Assembly (NCBI RefSeq): GCF_026151205.1
Contig: NC_087082.1
Coordinates: 5,711,908 to 5,775,907 of the forward strand
From: Bolinopsis microptera
Lineage: Eukaryota > Ctenophora > Tentaculata > Lobata > Bolinopsidae
DNA: 64,000 nt
Direction of reading: 5' to 3'
Shown here: piece after piece, positions 28,001 through 36,411 of the stretch
Numbering within the stretch: position 1 is the first letter of the stretch
Layout of the letters: every line of letters starts with the position of its first letter
Translations under genes and position numbers: made by a program
The notes under the pieces: model-generated
The model's input: only the letters and a program-made list of their open reading frames with translations
Told to the model about the DNA's origin: nothing
Database searches by the model: none

Positions 28001-31000
28001 CAGTTAGTTGTGCTGCACTTTTTCCTGTCATACAAGCTCTACTGACTGGTAGGAGCAGTGACATGTTGTTATTCAGAGAGACAGTGTTCTGTACTGGTTG
28101 GTATATTGTGTGGATTATAGTCCAGCAGGAGACCCTCTTCTTGGTAGCCCTCCTCAGTCTGTCAAGGTTGTATCTGCTGAAATATCCTCTCAAGAAGCTG
28201 TATGCTCCTCTAGCGGGGCTGGCCCCTCTGGTTTATGCTGCGTTGGTAGTGTTAGCACTGTGTGTGTTACCGTTAGCTAGCAGCTACACCTCTGTTATCT
28301 ACAGGAAGGAGCTAGCCATGTGTTGGCTTACTGACCAGCAGCGTTTAGACACTTTACCAACAGCCACAACCTCGCCTACTCAAGGTGCAACTACTCAATC
28401 TACATTCTTCATTTCTCCCCATCCAGAAGATATTGAATTCATGAGAAAAATGCTGATAAAAACATTAGTAGAGTCCTTCTTCTTCGGGCTGCCAGTAATG
28501 CCTATCCTGCTATCCCTAGTGTTCTCCTTATACTTCCTGACACGGGAGATAAACCACCAGCAGGATAACCACAAGGATAGACTAGTAGAAGCAGCGAGAA
28601 CAGTTATCTTAGTCACGTTTGTGTACGTACTCTTCAACCTGCCCACCCTCGCTAAGGGCATCTACCTGACATACTTGTACGGTAGATCCTACTATCTCCT
28701 AGACACCCGGGACACGTACGAGGAGTTCTACCACTTCTCGATCAGCACGTACAACAGCTACGGTCGCTACGGGTGGGACTATATCTGGATGAGTGTGTAC
28801 ATCCTTCTCCCTGTTTGCAAGAGTGCTATAGGACCCGCCCTCTACTTCTGGAGGATAAAGACCTTCAGAAGGTCCATTATAAAGATAACAATAGATACCG
28901 TGCACAGCGGTCAGGGACCTGGGTATCGGGTTCTCACGCTCAAGGCAGGCAAACATATCAGGAGGGTAGACTCCTCTAGACACATTTTAAACCGGAAATT
29001 TGTCAGAAATTTGTGAAGATTTTTGAGGGAGGGAGTTGTACAACTGTTTTTTCGACATCTGATCTTTTTTATTTGTTGATTCACAAATTGTACACCTTTC
29101 GGCCAGACTGTAAAATGTTTTCTTTGTTTGCGTTCGGTATCATTTTATTTAATACGATTACTTACCAAAACAGCGATTTTTTGTTAACACAATAATTGTT
29201 CTGAAATACAAGCTGTCAAAACAGATGCGACCTCGAATATTCTTATATATTTTTGCCTACATTCTTACGACACGAACATGGAAAATGACGATAGTTCAAC
29301 TAGGGTTGTTGTAGCAACAATGGTTGTTATAGCAACCCTAGCTCTAGGGTTGTTATAGCAACTAGGGTTGTTAAAGCAAGCTTTACGTGACGTTCCAAGG
29401 GAAGTAAATCGACGTAAGATAAATATAACGAACAGTGAGCAACATTATAATAAACCCCACACTAGTTGCAATAAAAACTCTGCTAGTTGCTATAAAAACT
29501 CTACTAGTTTCTATAACAACTCTACTAGTTGCTATAAAAACTCTATTAGTTGCAATAACAACCAGTTATATCTCCAGGGCTCGAGTAACTCTGGTAGGAA
29601 CCAACTCAATGCTGATAAAGGTGGAAATACACACCAGTCTCAAGTTCACTGGGACGCTCGCCTTCGTCTTCGAAGGTTAGTTAGTGTAGTTAGTGTAGTT
29701 AGTGTAGTTAGTGTAGTTAGTGTAGTTAATGTAGTTAGTGTAGTTAGTGTAGTTAGTTTAGTTAATGTAGTTAATGTAGTTAGTGTAGTTAGTAAGTGTA
29801 GTTAGTGTAGTTAGTGTAGTTAGTGTAGTTAGTGTAGTTAGTAAGTGTAGTTAGTGTAGTGTAGTTGTAGTTAGTGTAGTTAGTGTAGTTAGTTAGTGTA
29901 GTTAGTGTAGTTAGTGTAGTTTAGTGTAGTTAGTTAGTGTAGTTAGTGTAGTTAGTGTAGTTAGTGTAGTTAGTGTAGTTAGTGTAGTTAGTTAGTGTAG
30001 ATAAACTACCCTTCATTCCAGTCTATTTTGGTGGGTATAAACGTAACCTCAACCTTAATTGTTCTATAATTTGATAATACCCCTATCTGGTTTCAGATAG
30101 AGGTATCTGTTGTTATTGTTGTTGTAATTAACTAATGATTACAGATAGAGGTACCTGTTGTTGTTGTTATTGTTGTTGTATTTAACTAATTATTACAGAT
30201 GGTGTCTACCTCCTGGTCCCCGAGGTTACCGGGAGCTCGGACATTACTAACGCTAAGTTCACGATGGGCGGAAGTGCAACAATGCAGGTAATCTGACTGA
30301 ACACGTGATAACCCACTTAATGATTCATAATACCATAATACCTTCTATTTGGGGGCTGCGCGGGACGGCGCGATAATGCCCGAAACTATAATTTCTGTCC
30401 GCTGTATGTCAGGCTACTTAATCTTCAGGCGGTCTATTCTCTTTTACGAAAACTTAACCTTGCGACTTATCTTAATGCAGTTGTTATTACCATTATAGGT
30501 ACCGGAACCCATAGTTCAAGAGGTGGAGAGACAGCTGGACGAGATGCTTGGAGAAATGTTGCCAGGTTAGTCTTTAATATACAGGGGAGGGGGGGGGGGC
30601 AAAGTCCTTTTAGATGATGAAAGAAATGTCCTTCTATTTTAAAAGAAAAGATCCTTTCACAACATCTCTATGAAATACTGTAAACTTGGTTTTCTTGGAT
30701 GTGTTTCTAAATAAAATACGACTCACTCAAATACCAGTCTTAGGCACTTAACAACCCCCCCCCCCCCCCCCCCCCTAACACCACACAAACCCCCCTCAGC
30801 GTTGATCAGGGAGGAGCTGAAGACAGGCTACCCTCTGAACATCCCGGACAACTTGCTCATCAACGACGCAACAATACAGTACAAGGAGGACTACATCCTC
30901 ATTACTGCTGACGACGTAGTGGTCAACCTCTAAACAGAGCGCTCCTTATATGGGCATCACGTTATATATTATATTCACGGCACTAAGCAGCCCAGATCAA

Positions 31001-33926
31001 GGACTGTAACTATTTTATTATCAATGATAATATTATTAAAGGGAATAAATTTGAAGCGTAAACGTTTGCACTAAAAAAGACAAGGGACCGTAGGTTATGT
31101 TGCTGATCGACAATTTTTCATGTACCAAAATTTGCATTATCTAACGAACTATTATATAATCTAGGTAAACTATAGGTAAAAATATAATATTAATCATAAG
31201 CTAAAATGTACTAATCTTTGTATTCTAAATGGGGAAAAGAAGAAACATTGTCAGTCAGTCGAGAAAATTGTCAGTCAGGCTATATGGCAGCTTTGTAGAT
31301 GTTGTGACTATGCTAGTAGTGGTCCCAGGCTTGCGACTGGAATTGCGGTGTTAAATCGATTTAATTTTAAACTAGTATTAACGGAACTAGTATTACTCAG
31401 ATGGTGGTTTAATGAACCTGCAAATTTTATTATTTATATTTATAAATTCTAAAACTCTAAAACGTATAGTATTTATAAAGTTAAAAGCTTCTACAATTCG
31501 AAATTATCATGTTTAGTTTTTTATTATTATTTTTGATTTCCATTGCAAAGAGCTTAATATCAATGGTTGTGTTTTAATTTACCAGCTTATTGAGAAAAAA
31601 AAACAATATACAATAACAAACTTGAAAGTGGAAACGAACTAGAAACTAGAAGCTTGAAATAAGTAGAAACACTTATATTATACACACTAGTATACTACAC
31701 TACTATTATAGAACAACAAGTCTTACTAGTTTGGGAGATGTCTCTGCCGTACTCAGGCTTGAAGAATCCCTCCTTTTCCCACCAAGAGTACCATGCTGCT
31801 TCCACGTAACCAGGACTGTAACTAGCGGGCATGTCACCTGGAACACGTGACACGTGACATTGTGTATACTGGAACACGTGACAGTGTGTACAATATGTAT
31901 ACTGGAACACGTGACACGTGACATCGTGTACAATATGGAACAGGCAGTCTTATACTGTGTAGTCAGTAGTGTGTTATACTAAATGTGTTCTTCAAGTAAC
32001 CAATAAATATGGCTTATACTGTGTAGTATAAGATAATATGGTGGCCTACCTATGAAAACTTTAGAAGGACAACTAGTCAGACGTTGTTGGTACACATAAT
32101 GCCACATAATGCCATATAATGACACATAATGCCACATAATGCCATATAATGCCACATGATTATCTCAACCCTGACCGTCCTCTTTCTCAACAAGACTAAG
32201 TTGCAATTTATTCACTGAACACCACTGTCCTATCAATTATTACTAATAATTACTAATTATTACTAATAATTATTGCTAACCAGAGACGTTCTTCTTCTCC
32301 CCCTCAGCGTGGTCGAAGGTGTAGGTTGTCACAACTGGTTTACCGCTCTTCACTGGTTTCTTCTTGGCATCTTTAGGCTTCTCCGCCTGAAGACAGTTTT
32401 ATATTAGTGCTTTATTGAGTATTAAACATTGATTTCATAAAGTGAAACTCCTGCTCTAAAAGTTCCTGCTTGAATACTAAATTGTACCTGGGCGGCTGCC
32501 TTTGCTTTCAGGGTCTCTTGTTTCTTCTGGAACTTCTCCAATTTAGCCTGTCTGGCTGCTTCTTTCTTCAGCTGAGCCGGCGTTTTTATCACGTTACCTG
32601 GCAACAGGAGAAGTGAGACCCTTGTGATTTACAATCAGTCATCTTAGTAAAGAAGCCAATGAGTGCAAGTTTAAGAGTCTTACCTTCAGACATGAGTGTT
32701 GGTTGCTTAGCAACACTAAGAGTCTTACCTTCAGACATGAGTGTTGGTTGCTTAGCAACACTAAGAGTCTTACCTTCAGACATGAGTGTTGGTTGCTTAG
32801 CAACACTAAGAGTCTTACCTTCAGACATGAGTGTTGGTTGCTTAGCAACACTAAGAGTCTTACCTTCAGACATGAGTGTTGGTTGCTTAGCAACACTAAG
32901 AGTCTTACCTTCAGACATGAGTGTTGGTTGCTTAGCAACACTAAGAGTCTTACCTTCAGACATGAGTGTTGGTTGCTTAGCAACACTAAGAGTCTTACCT
33001 TCAGACATGAGTGTTGGTTGCTTAGCAACACTAAGAGTCTTACCTTCAGACATGAGTGTTGGTTGCTTAGCAACACTAAGAGTCTTACCTTCAGACATGA
33101 GTGTAGGTTGCTTAGCAACACTAAGAGTCTTACCTTCAGACATGAGTGTTGGTCGCTTAGCAACACTAACAGTCTTACCTTCAGACATGAGTGTAGGTTG
33201 CTTAGCAACACTAAGAGTCTTACCTTCAGACATGAGTGTAGGTTGCTTAGCAACACTAAGAGTCTTACCTTCAGACATGAGTGTAGGTTGCTTAGCAACA
33301 CTAAGAGTCTTACCTTCAGACATGAGTGTTGGTTGCTTAGCAACACTAAGAGTCTTACCTTCAGACATGAGTGTTGGTCGCTTAGCAACACTAAGAGTCT
33401 TACCTTCAGACATGAGTGTAGGTTGCTTAGCAACACTAAGAGTCTTACCTTCAGACATGAGTGTTGGTTGCTTAGCAACACTAAGAGTCTTACCTTCAGA
33501 CATGAGTGTAGGTTGCTTAGCAACACTAAGAGTCTTACCTTCAGACATGAGTGTAGGTTGCTTAGCAACACTAAGAGTCTTACCTTCAGACATGAGTGTA
33601 GGTTGCTTAGCAACACTAAGAGTCTTACCTTCAGACATGAGTGTAGGTTGCTTAGCAACACTAAGAGTCTTACCTTCAGACATGAGTGTTGGTTGCTTAG
33701 CAACACTAAGAGTCTTACCTTCAGACATGAGTGTTGGTCGCTTAGCAACACTAAGAGTCTTACCTTCAGACATGAGTGTTGGTTGCTTAGCAACACTAAG
33801 AGTCTTACCTTCAGACATGAGTGTAGGTTGCTTAGCAACACTAAGAGTCTTACCTTCAGACATGAGTGTAGCTGTGCGATGTAAAGCTCTGGAGAGATGG
33901 AAAACTGCTCTGACTGTTCGGAACAC
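7033..33926 (-). CDS. VARS: Valyl-tRNA synthetase, N-terminal 12 exons (3' end outside window)
   Basis: This enzyme charges tRNA-Val with valine. I see 12 minus-strand exons: 33926-33854, 32597-32488, 32386-32281, 31837-31727, 13812-13710, 13457-13388, 13232-13106, 12813-12699, 8223-8120, 7947-7761, 7419-7320 and 7095-7033. Together they give 423 in-frame codons. Diagnostic stretches are the lysine-rich [10 protein letters not shown] extension, [20 protein letters not shown], the class I signature LHIGH (near residues 152-156), [21 protein letters not shown] and the editing-domain [17 protein letters not shown]. The KMSKS region is not in the window. The first ATG opens an Arg-rich, acid-free leader ([20 protein letters not shown]), and a second in-frame ATG (MSEG) follows at codon 22. 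This resembles yeast VAS1, where two starts give mitochondrial and cytosolic enzymes. Introns 4 (about 18 kb), 8 and 12 hold genes on the other strand. Confidence 0.93.
8215..8352 (-). repeat. 46-bp triplication of VARS exon 9 acceptor
   Basis: Three near-identical 46-bp units lie just upstream (minus strand) of exon 9. Each contains a pyrimidine-rich stretch and the acceptor CTTACTCTTTTCAG, followed by the first exon bases ACAGAACAG. The acceptor used by the conserved reading frame is the innermost one, at 8224. The unit also carries CCATGG. Confidence 0.9.
8457..8605. mobile_element. hAT-like MITE, second copy, 149 bp
   Basis: Same family as 892-1038 (CAGGGACAGAAGGATTTCGC to CCTTTTGTCCCTG). 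The exact 8-bp target duplication is GCGACGAG (8449-8456 and 8606-8613). It lies in VARS intron 8. Confidence 0.92.
9037..11849 (+). CDS. SH4-like anchored repeat protein with one frameshift
   Basis: Single-exon gene inside VARS intron 8. It opens MGCVNCKK, a near match to the Fyn SH4 signal (Gly2 for myristoylation, Cys3 and Cys6 for palmitoylation), so membrane-inner-face anchoring is likely. The body has about ten 180-bp (60-aa) units, each made of three helical sub-repeats of about 20 residues ending in QEV-type motifs ([47 protein letters not shown]). The tail has about nine 12-aa repeats ([12 protein letters not shown]) and ends [17 protein letters not shown]. One base is missing in the fifth unit near 10338, where GAAATGG replaces GAAGATGG. 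The upstream frame then stops at 10368 and a shifted frame runs to 11849. The repeats on both sides remain intact, so this may be an assembly slip, an allele or a recent break. The helical periodicity recalls apolipoprotein or LEA-type amphipathic repeats. I recognise no named family. Confidence 0.75.
11850..12698. other. VARS intron 8 remainder: no gene supported
   Basis: AT-rich sequence downstream of the SH4-type gene, probably including its 3' UTR. A 73-codon frame at 12410-12631 has no recognisable feature. Confidence 0.5.
13823..14245. repeat. Dispersed ACTACCATATAAGGTAAC / CATGGTAAC repeats
   Basis: Copies of CCATATAAGGTAACGTTTTC followed by ATGGTAACACTA occur at 13828-13890 and 14190-14232. 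Shorter relatives lie at 15530-15590, 17330-17450 and 4625-4695. Each holds a CArG-type CCATATAAGG and half of the palindrome GTTACCATGGTAAC. No function is known. Confidence 0.8.
13903..15347. other. VARS intron 4 before BPI start: no gene seen
   Basis: Holds dispersed CCATATAAGG/CATGGTAAC repeats and, near the end, the BPI promoter and 5' UTR. Possible frames at 14738-15022 lack family features. Confidence 0.5.
15348..30933 (+). CDS. BPI/LBP/CETP-family lipid-binding protein, 14 exons
   Basis: Secreted lipid/LPS-binding protein of 588 aa. Exons: 15348-15511, 15744-15789, 15903-16031, 16806-16947, 17132-17255, 17474-17604, 17802-17953, 18496-18703, 18841-18993, 19355-19484, 29578-29675, 30199-30287, 30499-30565 and 30800-30933. 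The sum is 1767 bases. The signal peptide starts [13 protein letters not shown]. The mature start [18 protein letters not shown] matches the BPI opening. Cysteines near residues 178 (HDPGAC) and 217 (HYICIEI) fit the family's one conserved disulfide. FFPPTKPP is the central proline linker, and ADDVVVNL ends the protein as in BPI (GADVVYK). Exon 8 adds about 50 acidic/Thr-rich residues with two copies of RRRRRDT, possible furin-type sites not typical of the family. The whole gene lies in VARS intron 4, and its 10-kb intron 10 holds the GPCR. An innate-immune role is known for the family and inferred here. Confidence 0.92.
15358..15425 (+). repeat. 18-bp repeat inside BPI signal-peptide codons
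   Basis: Units of GGTTACCCCGGTAACGCT occur about three times, in frame, and encode PVTLVT repeats within the signal peptide. They lengthen its N-terminal part before the hydrophobic core [11 protein letters not shown]. The unit is close to the GTTACC/GGTAAC palindrome that recurs throughout the introns. Confidence 0.85.
16041..16061. repeat. Poly-G tract just after BPI exon 3
   Basis: A run of about 21 G begins nine bases into the intron after the exon 3 donor (CTG|GTCAGTTAAG). A poly-C run of similar length lies at 30752-30773 just upstream of the last BPI exon. Confidence 0.95.
17909..18197 (+). repeat. 47-bp repeats copying BPI exon 7 end and donor
   Basis: About six copies of a 47-bp unit cover the last coding bases of exon 7 ([11 protein letters not shown]), the AAG|GTATTC junction and a few intron bases. 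Any of the donors could be used. The unit is not a multiple of 3, so using a later donor generally shifts the frame. The first copy keeps the frame with exon 8. Confidence 0.92.
19057..19354 (+). repeat. 33-bp repeats carrying acceptor-like ends before BPI exon 10
   Basis: Nine units of 33 bases, each ending CCTAACAG or CCTCGCAG and containing ATTAATATTGCACGTG. The array runs directly into the true acceptor GTCCCAG|GG at 19354. The unit is a multiple of 3 and stays open in both directions. It carries one CACGTG per copy. Confidence 0.93.
19760..20560 (+). repeat. Three diverged copies of a ~300-bp module
   Basis: Shared blocks: ACGTGCAAATTG, AGTTGCATAGTTACGAGGGT, GAAACGCGCACGTGCACGTG and GGATATTT...GATAAAAACTGA. 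Copies start near 19767, 20119 and 20349. CACGTGCACGTG is a double E-box. A fragment lies at 27458-27500. The module lies in BPI intron 10. Confidence 0.75.
20561..22785. other. BPI intron 10, first part: repeats only
   Basis: Two similar stretches, GGGGCATTAATTCTTTACAT at about 20940 and AGGGGCTTCTGTTCTTTACA at about 21121, each continue into AAGGGAAG and TAGCTGTCCC. GGGGTACCTGTTAAAAG is triplicated near 20998-21050. No gene is supported. Confidence 0.5.
21745..21845 (+). repeat. Inverted repeat partner of 27205-27290
   Basis: CCGGTTGGAAGAGACAAGGA, CAAATGAAACAG and GGCGTCAACGCCATCTTCAG recur as the reverse complement at 27205-27290, 5.4 kb away in the same BPI intron. They could be the ends of one old element or two copies of one short repeat. 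No coding remnant is recognised between them. Confidence 0.65.
22786..23548. repeat. 12-bp GC-rich minisatellite (GGCCGGACAGGG)
   Basis: About 63 units with variants GGACAAGAGGCC, GGACAGGAGGCT and GGACAAGGGGCA. It forms higher-order blocks, with the order GGGGCC, GAGGCC, GAGGCC, GAGGCT repeated. It is open in two frames on each strand because the unit is a multiple of 3 and has no stop. I treat it as non-coding. It lies in BPI intron 10 in an otherwise AT-rich setting. Confidence 0.96.
24459..24545. repeat. 11-bp ATACAGTAATT array
   Basis: Eight near-perfect tandem copies of TACAGTAATTA in BPI intron 10. Confidence 0.95.
25627..25878 (+). CDS. Possible signal peptide with octapeptide repeats
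   Basis: Begins [16 protein letters not shown], a plausible signal peptide, then NYLPW and eight copies of an 8-residue repeat (WYVVTMVT / WYVVIMVT) up to a stop at 25876-25878. The DNA unit is 24 bases and holds GGTATGTAGT, so NYLPW might instead be an exon end with a repeated donor (CTG|GTATGT). The region lies within BPI intron 10. No family is recognised and it could be a chance frame through a minisatellite. Confidence 0.3.
   Translation: MAAAFLLLINTALVYPSNYLPWYVVTMVTWYVVTMVTWYVVIMVTWYVVIMVTWYVVIMVTWYVVIMVTWYVLIMVTWYVFVN
25690..25870 (+). repeat. 24-bp minisatellite with donor-like GGTATGTA and CCATGG
   Basis: About eight units of TGGTATGTAGTAACCATGGT plus AACC. Variants are AACCATGG and AATCATGG. 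Both strands are open in at least one frame. Confidence 0.92.
26087..26682. mobile_element. Terminal-inverted-repeat element, CTTACGAGACATATTTAA ends
   Basis: The ends CTTACGAGACATATTTAA and its complement TTAAATATGTCTCGTAAG enclose 0.6 kb of AT-rich, non-coding sequence. The left end repeats ATACGAGACATATTTAAT. It is related to the element at 38183-38687. Confidence 0.75.
27772..29016 (+). CDS. Rhodopsin-type (class A) GPCR, intronless
   Basis: 414-aa seven-helix receptor with a single exon. I start at the ATG at 27772; the in-frame TTG just upstream is less likely. TM1 contains [16 protein letters not shown] cysteine at the top of TM3 (ETVFCTGW) and one in loop 2 (AMCWLT) make the usual disulfide pair. 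The DRY position reads SRLYLLKYP, and the NPxxY position near the end of TM7 reads GPALYFW, so both signatures are degenerate. A Ser/Thr-rich stretch ([14 protein letters not shown]) enlarges the second extracellular loop. The cytoplasmic tail is basic. The ligand cannot be told from sequence. It lies in intron 10 of the BPI gene, same strand, and opposite VARS intron 4. A CArG-like CCATATAAGG lies 25 bases before the ATG. Confidence 0.87.
   Translation: MVTSECDERNDATICYSTTADTLISALLVIIVIVGVPANIFSCYLFFKQRSKNCTAGCYNNALFFRRIYIVITAVDTVSCAALFPVIQALLTGRSSDMLLFRETVFCTGWYIVWIIVQQETLFLVALLSLSRLYLLKYPLKKLYAPLAGLAPLVYAALVVLALCVLPLASSYTSVIYRKELAMCWLTDQQRLDTLPTATTSPTQGATTQSTFFISPHPEDIEFMRKMLIKTLVESFFFGLPVMPILLSLVFSLYFLTREINHQQDNHKDRLVEAARTVILVTFVYVLFNLPTLAKGIYLTYLYGRSYYLLDTRDTYEEFYHFSISTYNSYGRYGWDYIWMSVYILLPVCKSAIGPALYFWRIKTFRRSIIKITIDTVHSGQGPGYRVLTLKAGKHIRRVDSSRHILNRKFVRNL
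29676..29999. repeat. TTAGTGTAG microsatellite from BPI exon 11 donor
   Basis: The intron begins at the donor GAAG|GTTAGT and continues as about 35 copies of GTTAGTGTA with slips (GTTAGTTAGTGTA, GTTAGTAAGTGTA). Every unit repeats a GTTAGT donor-like motif. Confidence 0.95.
30940..30966 (+). promoter_or_regulatory. Dispersed CArG + E-box motif
   Basis: CTCCTTATATGGGCATCACG lies just after the BPI stop. The same arrangement (CCTTATATGG, then CACGTG about 4 bases on) occurs at 44805-44828 and, in part, at 34487-34506. A reverse relative lies at 27719-27752 before the GPCR. CC(A/T)6GG is the SRF consensus and CACGTG the E-box. Regulation is inferred only. Confidence 0.5.
30967..31726. other. Between BPI stop and VARS exon 4: no gene seen
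   Basis: AT-rich. AATAAA at about 31043 may serve the BPI transcript. Confidence 0.5.
32671..33870 (-). repeat. 45-bp tandem array over VARS exon 1 donor, 27 copies
   Basis: The unit is exactly 45 bases. On the minus strand each copy carries ATGTCTGAAG followed directly by the donor GTAAGA. Copies run at a constant spacing from the donor at 33853 to the one at 32683. Because 45 is a multiple of 3 and the unit has no stop in two minus-strand frames, any donor can join exon 2 in frame. Each extra unit included adds 15 residues, reading [15 protein letters not shown]. Variation is confined to a few positions (for example T/A and T/C near the middle). The last donor is only 86 bases from the exon 2 acceptor. 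Confidence 0.97.
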
Positions 33927-35001
33927 AACTAAATCCTATCATATGATATCATGTGTTAGTGTTCAGTTAGTGTAGTTTTTATTGGTTATTAGTTGTCAGT
34001 TTTATTCTTAGTATTACAATCATTATTCAGTACAGTACCAGTACAGTAACAGTACAGTTCCAAGCAGGGGGAGTTACAGTAACAAGCAGAATTATATTGA
34101 AACTTCACAGACGCAAACAAGCAAACACTACTACTACTAGGATCTAGGTGCTACAGGTACTACCAGGTAGTACTATTATAGGTACTACTAGGTAGTATGC
34201 TAATATGGAAGTAACAAGCAAAGTATCCCAAACAACACTGAAACCTATGATTACCTAGTCAACAGTAAAACATTGAACCAAATTCGAATATGACTAAAAG
34301 TGAAACATACATAGTGTAAAAACTCCATAACATGATTAATCTAGATTCAACATATAAACGTCAACTAAAAACCATCGTCTAATAGAGCATTTCGAATATA
34401 TAAAACACAGTTAAATAAAAAACCTTTAAAATAACAAATACTCCAATATAAACGGAACCACTAGTAGGGCTATAGTGCTGCCTATGCCCTTATATGGGCA
34501 TCACGTGCCCTTCTACATGTAAAATCTAAACTACCTAATAAAACCACAATTAACAAACATAGAAACGGTAAACAGTAATTCAGAAAGGACCCGCCTCTTG
34601 ACCAATGACTAGTATAGCTCGATCTGTGTATTTAAATTCTCAAATTATTTAAATGTAAAACCATTATGTGATGATACTTATCCATGATGGACAGAAAATA
34701 AAGATGGGATGACAGTCAGTTCGGTCTTTCTTAATTTATATAATATATTTATTAATTTATATAATATATTTGTTAATCTATTAATGAGAACTTAAAGAAA
34801 TTAAGTTTATAAACGGTAATGTAAAATCAAAGTCGTGAATAAACTAGTGAAATCAATTTTAAGTATATTAAAAGGAGCATATCAGATCATGGGAAAGGGG
34901 ATATGACTCATATTTTCAAATAATAACTAATGCTAATACATTTGGTGACTGTAAATGATAAAACTAGAATAACAAGGAACCGACTAAACACCATCCTGAG
35001 A
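33927..35001. other. VARS 5' flank / downstream of the acidic-tail gene
   Basis: Must hold the VARS promoter and 5' UTR (minus). It contains CAGTACAGTACCAGTACAGTA repeats at 34029-34062 in short form and a partial CArG/E-box motif at 34487-34506. Confidence 0.5.
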
Positions 35002-35739
35002 TCAAGCTATTTCTACTGACACCTGACTGGTACTGGTTGACACTCTACTCGTACTCGCTGTGTCTTCATCCTCCTCTTCCTCCTCTTCATCGTACTCATC
35101 AGACTCTGCGTGGGAATGTAATGTTGATATCGCTTTGTTGGATTACCAAAGAAAGCTACATCTAAACATATGTTTAGATGTATTTACATTTCTAATGCGC
35201 TCAAACAAACAAACTTGTTCCAAATTATATTATTAAATAATGCGGATGGCACAACACACAGTGGGCACACTGTGCAACACACCATTGAGGTACTGTAAAT
35301 TTTATTGCCAAAGATAAACGGAAAATCATCACAATAGCAGAAATCATTTAGGAAGAATTTTTAATAGAAACTTTTCTGCCGTCTCCTTGACCGAAATTGC
35401 GCAGTTGGACTGAATTTTTGACCAGTGACCAATCAGTGAGGTCGGTGAGAGTGATACAAGTCGCCATCGAGGTACTGGAAGCAGCATATCCAGAGAAAAC
35501 AATGATGCAACGAAAATTTGCAAATAGACATTTTCAAATTTCAGTTTTCCGCATCCCAAATTTCACTCAATGACCAATAAATCAGTGCACTGAAAATTCA
35601 TGTTAAGATACTAAAAAAACGATAAGAAAAAGAAAAGGATGAATGTTACTTCACTCACGGTCTATTAAATCCCGCCTAGTCTGCAGTCTCCACTTGGAAC
35701 GCTTCTCTACCGGGATGGCCAGGTAGTTATCCAACTGAT
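35002..35739 (-). CDS. Last two exons of an unidentified acidic-tailed protein
   Basis: Two minus-strand exons with good splice signals. The exon at 35739-35659 encodes QLDNYLAIPVEKRSKWRLQT then RRDLID, ending at C|GTGAGT. The exon at 35105-35002 starts after CACGCAG and encodes SDEYDEEEEEEDED followed by a Ser/Thr tail ending SQVSVEIA and a stop. The join keeps the frame. The acidic run followed by a Ser/Thr-rich tail suggests a regulatory C-terminus. The 5' exons were not found; they may lie in introns of the plus-strand lectin gene or further right. I do not recognise the family. Confidence 0.55.
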
Positions 35740-36411
35740 CTGAAATTGATGTATTGTGAACTTAGAACTAGCTACTTAGGTTAGCTATATGTCAAGAGGA
35801 CCGTCCCATACAGTGATTGGACCTATTCTCCCCTCCTTGTATCTGAGAACCACTCTCGCATTGTTAGAGCTATCTCCCACACCCTCCAATTCATGCTGCC
35901 TACAACTCATGCTGCCTCAACTCCCACACCCTCTAACTCATGCTGCCTCACGTAATGCTATTCAGCTGAATACTATTACAACACGTTACAAGCTGTCCCT
36001 GCTTAGAGAACACCGCCCCTGCTTAGTACATTATCTCCGGCTAGTGTAGAAGTAAGACAGGAGATCCCTGGCTTAATGTGCTTGTTCTCCTAGTAACCGG
36101 TTCTCTAGCTCCTACATTATGTATTATGTCTGTTATATGGTCATTGGTTTAGACCTCGCGTGAGAAGGATCAGTCTGTTGAACGTCTCATTCTTATCTTA
36201 TCGTTGTTATTCATATGGGTCACTGCGTGTAGCTAGCTGTGCACTGTGTGTTAATCTCAGTACGTAGTTTTCTTTGGTTAGCCCGGGTTTTTTTAAAGCT
36301 TGGAATATTTGTTAGTATCTACTCTTTTAGATATCTAATAGCCAGGGCATTTTACTTCTAACATTAACATTAGAATATGGTATTTTAGCTAACTCTCTAG
36401 AATAAAGTTTG

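Noticed and set aside
32639-33975. Four long overlapping frames over the VARS exon 1 array
   Set aside because: Only the minus frame that begins [10 protein letters not shown] is tied to a gene; the others are shadows of the 45-bp unit.
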